DNA of 64,000 nucleotides from Lentisphaerae bacterium GWF2_50_93 (GTDB lineage: Bacteria > Verrucomicrobiota > Lentisphaeria > Victivallales > GWF2-50-93): contig MHBI01000108.1 of NCBI GenBank assembly GCA_001804815.1, forward strand, positions 1-64,000. The letters are read 5' to 3'. The position numbers were made by a program, and so were the translations under genes. The notes under the pieces were generated by a model. It did not search any database, had not been told where the DNA came from, and saw nothing but the letters and a program-made list of their open reading frames with translations. Positions 16,398 to 24,948 of the stretch are shown piece by piece. How positions within the stretch are numbered: the first letter of the stretch is position 1; every line of letters begins with the position of its first letter.

Positions 16398-17941
16398 TTT
16401 GCGGCTTCCTTTGCGACATCAAGACACTTCATCATATTAAGGTCCCTCACGATCAGATTGCCGTCAACCAGCGCCATCGGACCCCATGAATCAGGTCCGG
16501 GAAGGACTTTCGCCCTGGCAAGCTGTACATAGCCCTTCGCCGTCGCCTCTGCGATGGTGAGGGTCCCCTCGTCGTCCATCACGAAGATCATTCCGCCGGC
16601 GATCATCCACGGACCTATGCCGAACTTGTTCTGGGGCCCGCTCGCCCATATCTCTTTCAGGTCTGTGTCCATGCAGACAAGCTCCTGGCGCGGCTTTGGA
16701 AGCACCGCGTAGATGCTGCCATCATACAGGATGGGTGAATGCTGTTCAACACCGAATTCCTTCGGCTTCATGGTTTTTATTATCTCCACCTTCGTCCTGC
16801 CTTCCGATTCCACAAGCTTCGCAAGCTTGGCGTCGCTGCCGTAGCCCGCAGTGAAAAGCACACGGTCCTCGGAGACATAAATCGGCGACGGCGCTATTGT
16901 ATGCCATTTGAAATCCTGGGTCTCCCAGATGATGCTGCCATCATCGGCCGACACGCCGACAACTCCCTTCGATCCTGAATAGACGTATGTCTGCCTGCCT
17001 TTGTATGCCATCGGCACAACGCTTGAATGGCTCATCTTGGAGCCATGCGGATTCGGAGTCTTCCACAGTACATTTCCTGTAGCGCAGTCAACAGCCATCA
17101 GCAGGACGTCCGGTGCCCCGGGCGCCAGGATCAGTTTCCCGTTCTCAATCAGCGGACACTGTCCAGCATACCAGTTTGGCACGGTTGTACCGAGTTGTTC
17201 AACCAGATCGATGCGCCATAGGAAAGCGCCTGTCTCGGCGTTGAGGCAGGTCACCTGGCATTTCGGGGCGATCGCGATCAGCAGAGGCCCGTCGAGGGCA
17301 ACTACAGATCGGCTGATCCCGTGGTTGCGCTTGATCTCCATCGGATATGAATATCTCCATATCTCTGCGGCATTCGCGGAGGAGATACACCTGATGGCGT
17401 CGCGCTTCTCCTTCTCATCATAGTCGAATATGTAGACACGTCCGTCGCGGACCGCCGCTCCGGCATATCCCTGTCCGAGTTCCAGTTCCCAGACAACAGG
17501 CGGTCCGTTTTCAGGCCATGAACGGGAAAGCTCCACTGTGCTGCTGCTTGTCGCATCCCTTCTGGCGCCACGGAAACAAGGCCATGACTCCTTCGTCTGC
17601 CCCGGCTTTCCCTTCCCTTGCTCTATCTTCGCGCCCTCTGGCATGGTACGGATTACAGCAAATCCATTCTCAGGCGCAATTGGCACAGGATTTTCCGGTT
17701 TAGCTTCGGAAACACCTTCCTTACCTTTTTCCTTGCCTCTGTCAGGTGCCGCAACCGGCTGGGGCTGGGATACTGCCTTATCCGCAGTCTTTTTCGGCGC
17801 TCCATCCTCGCCGGAAAGCCTGGGTGGCAGCGTCGGATAAGTGATCCCTAACTGCCAGTAGCCCATGATGCAGATGAATACAACTGCTGCTGCAGCCGGC
17901 AGGATAAAAGCTTTTAAATTTGTTTTGCGCTCTTCCGACAC
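16394..17941 (-). CDS. Membrane-anchored PQQ-like beta-propeller
   Basis: 515 aa. An N-terminal anchor (FILPAAAAVVFICIMGYW) is followed by a charged Pro/Lys-rich linker (residues about 35-115) and a PQQ-like domain starting ESWPCFRGARRDATSSS, with blades such as QGYAGAAVRDGRVYIFDYDE and HSPILYDGSIYAVLPKPR. The start is GTG with only a weak SD, after a spacer carrying an R3 repeat. It is probably the first gene of the tight operon that runs down to 9.2 kb. No dehydrogenase active site is seen; a structural or substrate-binding role is more likely. Confidence 0.8.
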   Translation of the reverse strand: MSEERKTNLKAFILPAAAAVVFICIMGYWQLGITYPTLPPRLSGEDGAPKKTADKAVSQPQPVAAPDRGKEKGKEGVSEAKPENPVPIAPENGFAVIRTMPEGAKIEQGKGKPGQTKESWPCFRGARRDATSSSTVELSRSWPENGPPVVWELELGQGYAGAAVRDGRVYIFDYDEKEKRDAIRCISSANAAEIWRYSYPMEIKRNHGISRSVVALDGPLLIAIAPKCQVTCLNAETGAFLWRIDLVEQLGTTVPNWYAGQCPLIENGKLILAPGAPDVLLMAVDCATGNVLWKTPNPHGSKMSHSSVVPMAYKGRQTYVYSGSKGVVGVSADDGSIIWETQDFKWHTIAPSPIYVSEDRVLFTAGYGSDAKLAKLVESEGRTKVEIIKTMKPKEFGVEQHSPILYDGSIYAVLPKPRQELVCMDTDLKEIWASGPQNKFGIGPWMIAGGMIFVMDDEGTLTIAEATAKGYVQLARAKVLPGPDSWGPMALVDGNLIVRDLNMMKCLDVAKEAAK

Positions 17942-17975
17942 TGCTTCAACCTATTTGATATTGTATTGAAATCTT

Positions 17976-18029
17976 GGTAGGGACGGCTCGCCGAGCCGTC
18001 CGCGGCGCTCTCGGCGAGAGCGCCCTACC
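17976..18029. repeat. Type R3 palindromic element (three-way-junction type)
   Basis: Outer arms GGTAGGG and CCCTACC enclose two adjacent perfect hairpins, GGACGGCTCG/CGAGCCGTCC and GCGCTCTCG/CGAGAGCGC. A related but diverged copy lies at about 25632-25727. It separates two propeller genes. Confidence 0.75.
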
Positions 18030-18072
18030 TTTATTATAAATACTATTTCGAGACTATTAGTAAAAGCCCAAA

Positions 18073-19347
18073 CTACGGCTTAGGCGCTGCAACATCTCCA
18101 GCCGGAGCAATGCATATCAGCTTCTTGAGCGTGCGAACGTACAGGCAACCGCCGGATACTGCCGGAGTGGCGTCGACAGGTTCGCCGAATGATGCCTTGC
18201 CCAGCACCTCCAGTGTCTTGTCGGCCTTAAGTATGACCGCCGCGCCATCGCGGTTGATCAGGTACAGCTTTCCACCGGCAACTACCGGCGAGGCATAGAT
18301 CTGCCCTTCAACCTCGCGCTCTCCGACCTTCTTGCCGTCCGTGGCGTTCAGGCACAGGACGGCAGTCGCCGCTACGAACACGCAGTCGCCGCTGGCGACC
18401 GGAGACGCCACATCCGAACCCGCCTCGTCGTTCCTCCACGCAACATGCGTCTTTGTAACGTCGCCTGCTCCGTCTGGACGGATCGCGAGCGTACATTTGC
18501 CATTCGTGGCAATGACAAGCCCCTTGATGAATGCCGGGGAAGGCACGATGTCGTTGCACTCGTTCTTGACGGCCCAGATCTCATGCCCGTCCTTCGGATC
18601 GTAGGCGGCGACGCCGCCGCAGGAGACTAAAATGATCTGCGGCCCCTTGGCAGTTTCCACGATGCCGGGGGAACACCAGGAAGCCCCCATTGAACGCTTG
18701 GTGCGCCAGGCCTCCTTTCCTGTCTGGGCGTCGAACGCGACAAGGGCCGCCTTCTCGTCGCTCTGGTCATGCTGTACAAGCAGAAGATTGTTGTAGAGGA
18801 CAGGCGAAGATACGTATCCATAGTTGATTTCCGGCAAACCAAGATCGGCGATCCAAGCAGTAGAACCGTCCATGTTGAACGCCGCAACGGTACCGGTTGC
18901 GAATATCGCAAAAACCCGTTTGCCGTCGGTCACCGGTGTAGCCGGGGCGAAAGTCGTTGTTTCCTCCTCGAAAACTTCGGGCTTGCCTTTCAACGGGACT
19001 GTTCCCTTCCACAGGAGATTGCCTGACTTCGCATCGTAGCAGAAGATGGCGCCCTGGTTTCCTGCGGCGCTGCAAACCATAACATTGTTCCCGCTTACAA
19101 TCGCCGAACCTGAACCGGGCAGCGGCAGATCCGCCTTCCAGAGGATGCCCTTGCCGCCATTCACGTCCCAGGTTACGGCAGTATTCGTGTCAGGCGACAC
19201 TGCCAGGTTTCCCGCCCCGCGGAAAGCTGTCCAGCCACCCTTCACCGCATCGTCGCCCATGACGGCGCAGACCGGCAGGATCATCGCCGCCAGGATTATT
19301 GCGCACCCTGCGACCTCGGAACTTATATTCCATAATCTGCATTTCAT
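18073..19347 (-). CDS. Secreted PQQ-like beta-propeller
   Basis: 424 aa from the ATG at 19347, chosen because AGGAGG lies 8 bp upstream; the longer reading frame to 19539 lacks such support. A signal peptide (VAGCAIILAAMILPVCAVMG) leads into AFRGAGNLAVSP and PQQ-like blades (SGSAIVSGNNVMVCSAAGNQ, ATPVTDGKRVFAIFATGTVA, ASPVVAGGKLYLINRDGAAV). It is homologous to the divergently transcribed 448-aa protein and shares its overall plan. Probably periplasmic. Function unknown; a BamB-like assembly role or ligand binding are options. Confidence 0.8.
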   Translation of the reverse strand: MKCRLWNISSEVAGCAIILAAMILPVCAVMGDDAVKGGWTAFRGAGNLAVSPDTNTAVTWDVNGGKGILWKADLPLPGSGSAIVSGNNVMVCSAAGNQGAIFCYDAKSGNLLWKGTVPLKGKPEVFEEETTTFAPATPVTDGKRVFAIFATGTVAAFNMDGSTAWIADLGLPEINYGYVSSPVLYNNLLLVQHDQSDEKAALVAFDAQTGKEAWRTKRSMGASWCSPGIVETAKGPQIILVSCGGVAAYDPKDGHEIWAVKNECNDIVPSPAFIKGLVIATNGKCTLAIRPDGAGDVTKTHVAWRNDEAGSDVASPVASGDCVFVAATAVLCLNATDGKKVGEREVEGQIYASPVVAGGKLYLINRDGAAVILKADKTLEVLGKASFGEPVDATPAVSGGCLYVRTLKKLICIAPAGDVAAPKP

Positions 19348-19673
19348 TGTATGAATCCTCCTGATATTTCCAGATTTTAATTTCAAACGGTAATATATCA
19401 CTTTCTCATGGGATAATAATTCTCCGATAAAAGAATTAGTGTGTTTATTGACAATTCTTGACATAGGTCGCGAAGTTAAGACCAGGCATTTTCGAAAACA
19501 ATTATAATTCTTCGTGTGCTTCGTAATACTATCTGTCATTCTCGTGTTCTATCTGCACGATTATTGAAAGAATAGTGGCAAGTTTTTGCGTAGCACAACC
19601 TTGCCAATGACTTTTTTCGTGTCATTCGTATGTTTCGTAATTGTTTTTTTATCTGTGTTAAAGGAGGATATCT
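19348..19673. promoter_or_regulatory. Divergent intergenic region between two propeller genes
   Basis: This AT-rich 326-bp region must carry promoters for both diverging genes. A TTGACA-like hexamer lies near 19449 and further T-rich tracts follow, but I cannot assign a paired -10 with confidence. No ORF is supported. Confidence 0.4.
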
Positions 19674-21020
19674 ATGAATTTCAAATCATGTCTTGCGATA
19701 TTCGCAATCGCCTGTTTCTCCGTAATGAAAACAACCGCCGCCGATGTGCCTGCTACCGACTGGCCGCAATGGCGCGGACCGACGGTGACAGGCGAGGCCA
19801 CTCCGGACGCAAACCCGCCAGTGTCCTGGTCTGAGGAAAGCAACATCGCCTGGAAGACAGCCATCCCCGGAAGCGGACGTTCGACGCCGATCATATTGAA
19901 GGACCGCGTATTCGTGCTTACCGCAGTTCCTACAGAAAAGGATCTTGATCCGGAAAAAGTGAAGGCGGCTGAGGCAGGAATACCGGAATTCGCTAAGAAA
20001 GGCGCGCACATTCCGAAGAAAGTCATGCAGTTCGTGGTCATGGCGCTGAAACGCAGCGACGGCAGCGTGCTGTGGCAGAAGACTGTTTCAGAACATGCTC
20101 CCCTGTCAGGAACCCATGCCGACGGCAGCTGGGCTTCGGGATCGCCGATAACCGACGGCGAGATGCTCTATGCATATTTTGGTTCGTACGGACTCTATGC
20201 GATGACGCTGGACGGAGAAGTAAAATGGAGCAAGAACCTCGGAACATTCAAGACCAGGGCGAACTTCGGAGAGGGCACTTCGCCAGCGCTCTGCGGTGAT
20301 CTGCTGATAATCAACCAGGACTTCGAGGGGCCTTCGTTCATTGTCGCGCTGGACAAGAAGTCTGGCGATGAGAAGTGGCGTGTCAAACGCGACGAGGTCA
20401 CTTCCTGGGCCACTCCTCTTGTGATCCAGCAGGGGGAGAAAAAGCAGGTCGTCGTCTCCTCGAACAAGCTCATCCGCAGCTATAATCCGGCGGACGGTAC
20501 CGTGCTATGGGAAATAGGAGGGATGACCCAGAATGTGATACCCTGCCCGGTCACCGACGGCAATCTGGTGTTCTGCATGAGCGGATTCCGCGGCAATGCA
20601 CTTCTGGCGATCAAACTGGCGGAGGCGGCAGGAGATCTCTCCAACAAACCCGAAGCCGTCGCCTGGAGCAGCAAGGCAAACACGCCATATGTCCCGTCAC
20701 CGGTTCTCAGCGGCGGACTAATCTACTATATAAAGACCAATGACGGTTTCCTGACCTGTGCGGATGCGGCTACAGGCAAGGTGCAGTACGCGGAAAAACT
20801 AGCCGATGTAAAGACGGTTTTTGCTTCGCCGGTTGCAGCCGGTGGACGCTTGTATATCCCGGGCAAGGATGGCCTGACGCTGGTATTGAAACTTGGTCCG
20901 AAGTTCGAGCTGCTTTCCAGCAACAAGCTTGGTGAAGGGATCATCTCATCGCCTGCAGTTGTGGGCAAGGATCTTTTCATCCGTGGATATAAGAGCCTGT
21001 ACTGTATAAGGGAAAAGTAA
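19674..21020 (+). CDS. Secreted PQQ-like beta-propeller
   Basis: 448 aa with signal peptide (CLAIFAIACFSVMKTTAA) and the family opening DWPQWRGPTVTGEA. Blades include STPIILKDRVFVLTAVPTEK, GSPITDGEMLYAYFGSYGLY, CPVTDGNLVFCMSGFRGNAL and SSPAVVGKDLFIRGYKSLYC. WPQWRGP-type proteins of this length are abundant in planctomycetes, Verrucomicrobiota and Lentisphaerota and are usually uncharacterised. An excellent SD (AAAGGAGG) precedes the ATG. It is transcribed away from the terpenoid operon, sharing its upstream region with the 424-aa paralogue. Confidence 0.85.
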   Translation: MNFKSCLAIFAIACFSVMKTTAADVPATDWPQWRGPTVTGEATPDANPPVSWSEESNIAWKTAIPGSGRSTPIILKDRVFVLTAVPTEKDLDPEKVKAAEAGIPEFAKKGAHIPKKVMQFVVMALKRSDGSVLWQKTVSEHAPLSGTHADGSWASGSPITDGEMLYAYFGSYGLYAMTLDGEVKWSKNLGTFKTRANFGEGTSPALCGDLLIINQDFEGPSFIVALDKKSGDEKWRVKRDEVTSWATPLVIQQGEKKQVVVSSNKLIRSYNPADGTVLWEIGGMTQNVIPCPVTDGNLVFCMSGFRGNALLAIKLAEAAGDLSNKPEAVAWSSKANTPYVPSPVLSGGLIYYIKTNDGFLTCADAATGKVQYAEKLADVKTVFASPVAAGGRLYIPGKDGLTLVLKLGPKFELLSSNKLGEGIISSPAVVGKDLFIRGYKSLYCIREK

Positions 21021-21079
21021 GATCAGGAAAAGCTGCAAATCTATGAAATATGGTAGCAGTGGAATGGAAGCAGGTAGAT

Positions 21080-21156
21080 TGGTACGCCCGAAGGGATTTG
21101 AACCCCTAACCTTCTGGTCCGTAGCCAGACGCTCTATCCAATTGAGCTACGGGCGC
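21080..21156 (-). tRNA. tRNA-Arg(ACG)
   Basis: On the minus strand the gene begins GCGCCCGTAGCTCAATTGG. The anticodon stem TCTGG/CCAGA encloses the loop CTACGGA, giving anticodon ACG. The T-arm GGGGTTCAAATCCC is present and a CCA end is encoded. The first acceptor pair is G-U with A as discriminator; all other stems pair. Confidence 0.95.
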
Positions 21157-21314
21157 ATAAAGAAATTGCGAGACTGGATGATTGGATTACTGGATGATTG
21201 TTCTGTACATAAACCATCCCGCAATCAACTTGTCCATGAATTTCGCAGCCACATACAATAATTTTACATTCCGCTTCTTCAAGCGACTGTTCAATAAAAT
21301 ATGAACTTATCGCC

Positions 21315-21342
21315 TTGCTATTCTCGACCTTAATGATATAAT
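21315..21342 (+). promoter_or_regulatory. Sigma70-like promoter of rpsB-tsf
   Basis: TTGCTA (21315) and a consensus TATAAT (21337-21342) are separated by 16 bp, upstream of a ~115-nt leader. Confidence 0.65.
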
Positions 21343-21348
21343 ACAGGC

Positions 21349-21462
21349 CTTTTCGTCCCCGTAGAAGGGCAAATGCCTTTCCGGGAATAAGTTAACCAAT
21401 GGCATTCTTCCAGTCCCCGAGTGGGACCGGCAAAGATGCAGTAACGCAAAATGGAGGCTGTA
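21349..21462 (+). promoter_or_regulatory. Structured 5' leader of rpsB
   Basis: The leader can form AAAGGGC/GCCTTT-type and GTCCC-CGAGT-GGGAC hairpins. The latter can extend through CTT/AAG and GCAT/ATGC pairs into a long arm ending just before the SD. This is consistent with r-protein autoregulation, but it is not a leader class I can name. Confidence 0.4.
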
Positions 21463-22539
21463 ATGGCTAAGCTGACTATCAAGGATCTGATGGAAGCCGG
21501 TGTCCACTTCGGACATCAGACAAAACGCTGGAACCCCAAGATGAAGGACTATGTCTTCGGGGAGAAGAACGGAATCTATATAATCGACCTCACCAAGACA
21601 ATGCGCCAGATCGCTGAAGCCAGCAATTTCCTGCAGAAGACAGTGATGAACGGCGGGAACATCCTTTTCGTCGGAACAAAGCGCCAGTCGCAGGAAGTCG
21701 TCAAGGAAGCAGCCATCAAGACAGGAATGTTCCATGTAACTGAGCGCTGGCTCGGCGGAACCCTGACAAACAACGCCACTATCCAGAAAAGCGTAACCAA
21801 GATGCTCGAATCCGACGTGCTTATTGCGAATCCCGACACTTCAGGCCTCAAGAAGAAGGAACTTTCATCCCTCAACAGGGACACCCTGAAACAGCACAAG
21901 AATCTCGACGGTATCGTAAAGATGAAGAAACTTCCCGCAGCGCTCGTCGTGGTCGACATCTGCAAGGAAGAGATCGCCGTCAGGGAAGCCATGAAGCTTA
22001 AAATACCTGTAGTCGCCATCGTCGACACGAACGCAGACATCGACCAGGTCGAATATCCCATCGTCGCCAATGATGATGCCGTCAGATCCATCAAGGTGAT
22101 CGTCGACGTCCTCGCTGAAAGCATAAGCTACGCGAACGAGATCTACCAGAGGTCCGCAGGCGAACGCCAGGCCGCAGAAGCAGCTGAAAATGCCGCAAGA
22201 CAGGCCGAGCAGAAGGACGCACCCCAGCAGAAACGCCCTCCTAGAAGAGGCGGACAAGGTGGACAGAGGAGAGATGGTGGTGGTCAGAGAAGAGACGGTG
22301 GCGCCCCGCACGCCGGTGGACCCAGGAAAGCCGCCGCACCCAAGGCCGCCGAGAAGAAGGCAGCAGCCCCTGCCGCAGCCGCCGCTCCAGCTAAAGAAGG
22401 TGAAGTGAAGGACGCTGCGGCACCTGCTGCAGCCGCTCCTGCACCTGCCGCCGAAAAACCGGCAAAAGTCGAAAAGCCGAAGGCCGCAAAGAAGCCGGAA
22501 GCAAAGAAAGAAAAAGCTGCTGAGAAGAAAGCTGAATAA
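21463..22539 (+). CDS. rpsB: 30S ribosomal protein S2 with long basic tail
   Basis: 358 aa from the ATG at 21463 (GGAGG 7 bp upstream; an in-frame ATG at 21451 lies on top of the SD). Residues 1-230 are canonical S2: GVHFGHQTKRWNPKMKDYVF, FVGTKRQSQEVV, RWLGGTLTNN and PVVAIVDTNADIDQVEYPI. S2 joins late in 30S assembly. From about residue 232 an additional ~125 residues form an Arg/Gly-rich segment (RRGGQGGQRRDGGGQRRDGG) and then an Ala/Pro/Lys tail. Ordinary S2 is about 230-260 aa. tsf follows 28 bp downstream, the usual order. Confidence 0.97.
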   Translation: MAKLTIKDLMEAGVHFGHQTKRWNPKMKDYVFGEKNGIYIIDLTKTMRQIAEASNFLQKTVMNGGNILFVGTKRQSQEVVKEAAIKTGMFHVTERWLGGTLTNNATIQKSVTKMLESDVLIANPDTSGLKKKELSSLNRDTLKQHKNLDGIVKMKKLPAALVVVDICKEEIAVREAMKLKIPVVAIVDTNADIDQVEYPIVANDDAVRSIKVIVDVLAESISYANEIYQRSAGERQAAEAAENAARQAEQKDAPQQKRPPRRGGQGGQRRDGGGQRRDGGAPHAGGPRKAAAPKAAEKKAAAPAAAAAPAKEGEVKDAAAPAAAAPAPAAEKPAKVEKPKAAKKPEAKKEKAAEKKAE

Positions 22540-22567
22540 CTATACTATATTGGAGATTTGAATATTT

Positions 22568-23371
22568 ATGGCTGAAATAAGCGCATTACAGGTGAAGGAG
22601 CTCCGCGAAAAGACCGGAGTCGGAATGATGGATTGCCGCAAAGCCCTTGTGGATTCGAACGGGGACATGGAAAAGGCAATTGACATACTTAGGAAATCTG
22701 GAGCCGCCAAGGCTGAAAAGAGAGCCAGCAAGGCCGTCAAGGAAGGACTCATATCCTCCTGCATAAGCGGAAGCAAGGGAACGCTCGTCGAGATCCTCTG
22801 CGAAACCGACTTCGTTGCCAAGAATGAGAAGTTCCGTGAATTCGTGAAGGGCATCGCCCATAACACGATGAATGTTTCCGGAAACGGCGACATCCTTGCC
22901 CAGGTACTTGAGAAGGAAAAGGAAGCCCTCACGCAGAATATCGCCGTCACAGGCGAGAACATGCAGATCCGCAGGGCCGTGAAATGGGAGAGCAATGGCG
23001 CATGCGCGATGTATCTGCACATGGGCGGAAAGATCGGCGTAATGATCGATGTCGAAGGCGACACGTCCAACACCGCCGCTCTGAACGACATATGCATGCA
23101 CATAGCCGCGTTCAGGCCCCAGTATCTGAACCCGGAAAGCATTCCTGCGGATGTCATCACCAAGGAAAAGGAAATCGCGGCGGCACAGCTCGGCGACAAG
23201 CCGGCTGCAATGCTCGAAAAAATCCTCGTGGGCAAGATCAGCAAATGGTATACGGAAGTCTGCCTGACAAAACAGCCCTGGATCAGGGACGACAAGGTCT
23301 CTGTAGAGAAAGCCAATCCGGGCGTTGTCATCAAGCGTTTCCTCCGCTGGGAAGTCGGCGAGGAGATCTGA
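22568..23371 (+). CDS. tsf: Elongation factor Ts
   Basis: 267 aa. The N-terminal UBA-like domain contains KELREKTGVGMMDCRKALVD and the EF-Ts core LVEILCETDFVAKNEKFREF, which engages EF-Tu to release GDP; the second half ends in EDKVSVEK-like INDDKVSVEKANPGVVIKRF logic (here RDDKVSVEKANPGVVIKRFL). It is cytoplasmic and cotranscribed with rpsB. An intrinsic terminator follows at 23394. Length and motifs are normal for the family. Confidence 0.97.
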   Translation: MAEISALQVKELREKTGVGMMDCRKALVDSNGDMEKAIDILRKSGAAKAEKRASKAVKEGLISSCISGSKGTLVEILCETDFVAKNEKFREFVKGIAHNTMNVSGNGDILAQVLEKEKEALTQNIAVTGENMQIRRAVKWESNGACAMYLHMGGKIGVMIDVEGDTSNTAALNDICMHIAAFRPQYLNPESIPADVITKEKEIAAAQLGDKPAAMLEKILVGKISKWYTEVCLTKQPWIRDDKVSVEKANPGVVIKRFLRWEVGEEI

Positions 23372-23393
23372 TACGCCTAGTTCTGTCGATTCA

Positions 23394-23427
23394 AAAAAGC
23401 CTGCCCGAAACGGCAGGCTTTTTTTAT
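23394..23427 (+). terminator. Intrinsic terminator after tsf
   Basis: GCCTGCC-cgaaac-GGCAGGC stem-loop followed by a run of seven T; an A-run precedes it, so it may work in both directions. Confidence 0.92.
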
Positions 23428-23466
23428 TTGATTTGAAAAATCGCCTGCAATTGATATCTTACTTGC

Positions 23467-23697
23467 ATGAGTAAAAGTATGGAACAAGTAATGGATCAGG
23501 CGCTTGGACTTCCTGTCCAAGCAAGGGCTTTTATCGCGGAAAAACTTCTTGAAAGCCTTGATTCCGGAGACAATTTCAAGATATCTCCTAAATGGAAAAA
23601 GGAAATAAGGAAAAGATGCCATGAAATTGACAAGGGGCTTGTTGAACTGATTCCCGCAGAAAAAGTTTTTGAAGAGGCGTTCAGGAGAATCGGATGA
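23467..23697 (+). CDS. Addiction-module antitoxin (PF09720-like)
   Basis: 76 aa. The pattern ALGLPVQARAFIAEKLLESL followed by a short charged C-terminus matches the addiction-module component family that partners RelE/ParE-type toxins. Its stop overlaps the toxin start (ATGA at 23694-23697), so the two are translationally coupled. Small antitoxins of this type neutralise the toxin by wrapping it and usually repress their own promoter. No strong SD is visible before the ATG. Confidence 0.85.
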   Translation: MSKSMEQVMDQALGLPVQARAFIAEKLLESLDSGDNFKISPKWKKEIRKRCHEIDKGLVELIPAEKVFEEAFRRIG

Positions 23698-24011
23698 GAT
23701 CCGTCAGATTTCATCCGCAATCTCAAATAGAGCTATTTGAGGCGGCTCAGTATTACGAAACCCAGCAGAAGGATCTTGGCAAAAGATTTCTCCTCTCCAT
23801 CCAAGACTCTATTTTAAGCATTCAAATAAATCCACTCGTCTACCAGCTATCCGATGACAACTTAAGAAAATGCCGTGTCAGTAAATTCCCCTATGGCATT
23901 GTCTTCCGTGATGGAAAGGAATTCATAGAAGTGATTGCTGTCATGCACCTGAGACGAAAACCAGGATATTGGAAAAAGAGGCTTGTTCCGACCAGACAGA
24001 GGCATCTCTAG
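23694..24011 (+). CDS. RelE/ParE-family toxin
   Basis: 105 aa. The signature VRFHPQSQIELFEAAQYYET and the C-terminal CRVSKFPYGIVFRDG...IEVIAVMHLRRKPGYW fit the ParE-like branch of the RelE superfamily. Targets in the family are gyrase (ParE) or ribosome-bound mRNA (RelE); sequence alone does not decide, though the LRRKPGYW ending is typical of the ParE-like plasmid-stabilisation group. It follows its antitoxin by ATGA overlap. Both genes look intact. Confidence 0.87.
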   Translation: MRSVRFHPQSQIELFEAAQYYETQQKDLGKRFLLSIQDSILSIQINPLVYQLSDDNLRKCRVSKFPYGIVFRDGKEFIEVIAVMHLRRKPGYWKKRLVPTRQRHL

Positions 24012-24198
24012 CCACAACCATCCGGCTTCTGCCTGGGTAATTAACCTCATTTGCTACCAATCTCTTCAAATGCTAATTTAAGAGCAGGCTGAAGTTCACC
24101 TGCATGCCATAGGCGTGCAAGCCTTTGGCAGCGCCTACGGGGCGACCATGGCTTGAACTCCAACATAAGTAATTTATCAGTTTCCAGGGGGTGGGAAG

Positions 24199-24666
24199 AT
24201 GGATACAGGAACGATCGCTGGCACCGGCCATAACATGACTTTTAACACTGTCATGATAAATCACAATCCAATTCAATACCTTTTTTATGCCTGGGAACTT
24301 TTTGCCTGCATTACCATCCTGTGCCTGTTCTTCATTGTAGTATTCCGCCTAAGAAGGCAAGACGTTTCTCCAGCAGACATGAACAAAATAGAATTTCTTT
24401 TGACAATCGAGAAATATCTTGTACTCTCCTTGTTTGGTCTATGGGCATTTCAGTTTTCCTCTGCCTTTGCTTATACTATTTTATGCATGCCCTTGCCTCC
24501 AGTAATCAGCTCAGCTCAAACAGCTATGTTAATAATGAATATCAGACCAGTCTGTATCACATCATTTGCAGTATTCATCGGCACAATCCTCATTCTGATT
24601 TCAGTGACTCTTTTCGCATATCGGAGAATGAAATTGAAAGAGAATACCAAACCATTATCGGACTAA
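24199..24666 (+). CDS. Small membrane protein, unrecognised
   Basis: 155 aa with three hydrophobic segments: about residues 33-50 (LFACITILCLFFIVVF), 75-97 (LVLSLFGLWAFQFSSAFAYT) and 118-142 (ITSFAVFIGTILILISVTLF). Between the first two is a charged stretch RLRRQDVSPADMNKIEFLLT. A G-rich SD-like tract (GGGGGTGGGAAG) precedes the ATG. I recognise no family. The neighbours are palindromic repeats on both sides, and no operon partner is evident. Confidence 0.5.
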   Translation: MDTGTIAGTGHNMTFNTVMINHNPIQYLFYAWELFACITILCLFFIVVFRLRRQDVSPADMNKIEFLLTIEKYLVLSLFGLWAFQFSSAFAYTILCMPLPPVISSAQTAMLIMNIRPVCITSFAVFIGTILILISVTLFAYRRMKLKENTKPLSD

Positions 24667-24948
24667 AGTCCAACATACTTTTATTGCATGTTTTTCTAGA
24701 TGTAGAGTTCGCTGTCTCAGCGAAGATCTCCGGCTTTCTTTAGTAATGCAGACATTCCTGTCTGCAATTTCTATAAACAGGCTAAAAGCCTGTTTTACCT
24801 GAAGAACATGCCTTACGGCATTAACTACAAACAAAGCACAAAGTCATGTACTTGAATTTCGTTCGTAGTTAAGCTCGCAAGAGCTGTTTCATTTGTCCTT
24901 GCTACTTTCAAATGCTAGTTTACAAAGATAATAGAAGGATTTGATCCC
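24667..24948. repeat. Gene-free spacer with short palindromes
   Basis: The 282-bp spacer contains several unrelated small palindromes (GCAGACATTCCTGTCTGC, ACAGGCTAAAAGCCTGT and TGCCTTACGGCA). No ORF is supported. Confidence 0.5.

Noticed and set aside
15663..16532. 289-codon plus-strand open frame
   Set aside because: Antisense to the NHL-like propeller and the next propeller gene; no independent support.
2820..21020. Calling the propellers quinoprotein alcohol dehydrogenases
   Set aside because: They have the PQQ-like repeats only. No dehydrogenase active-site set or cytochrome partner was seen, so only the fold is claimed.
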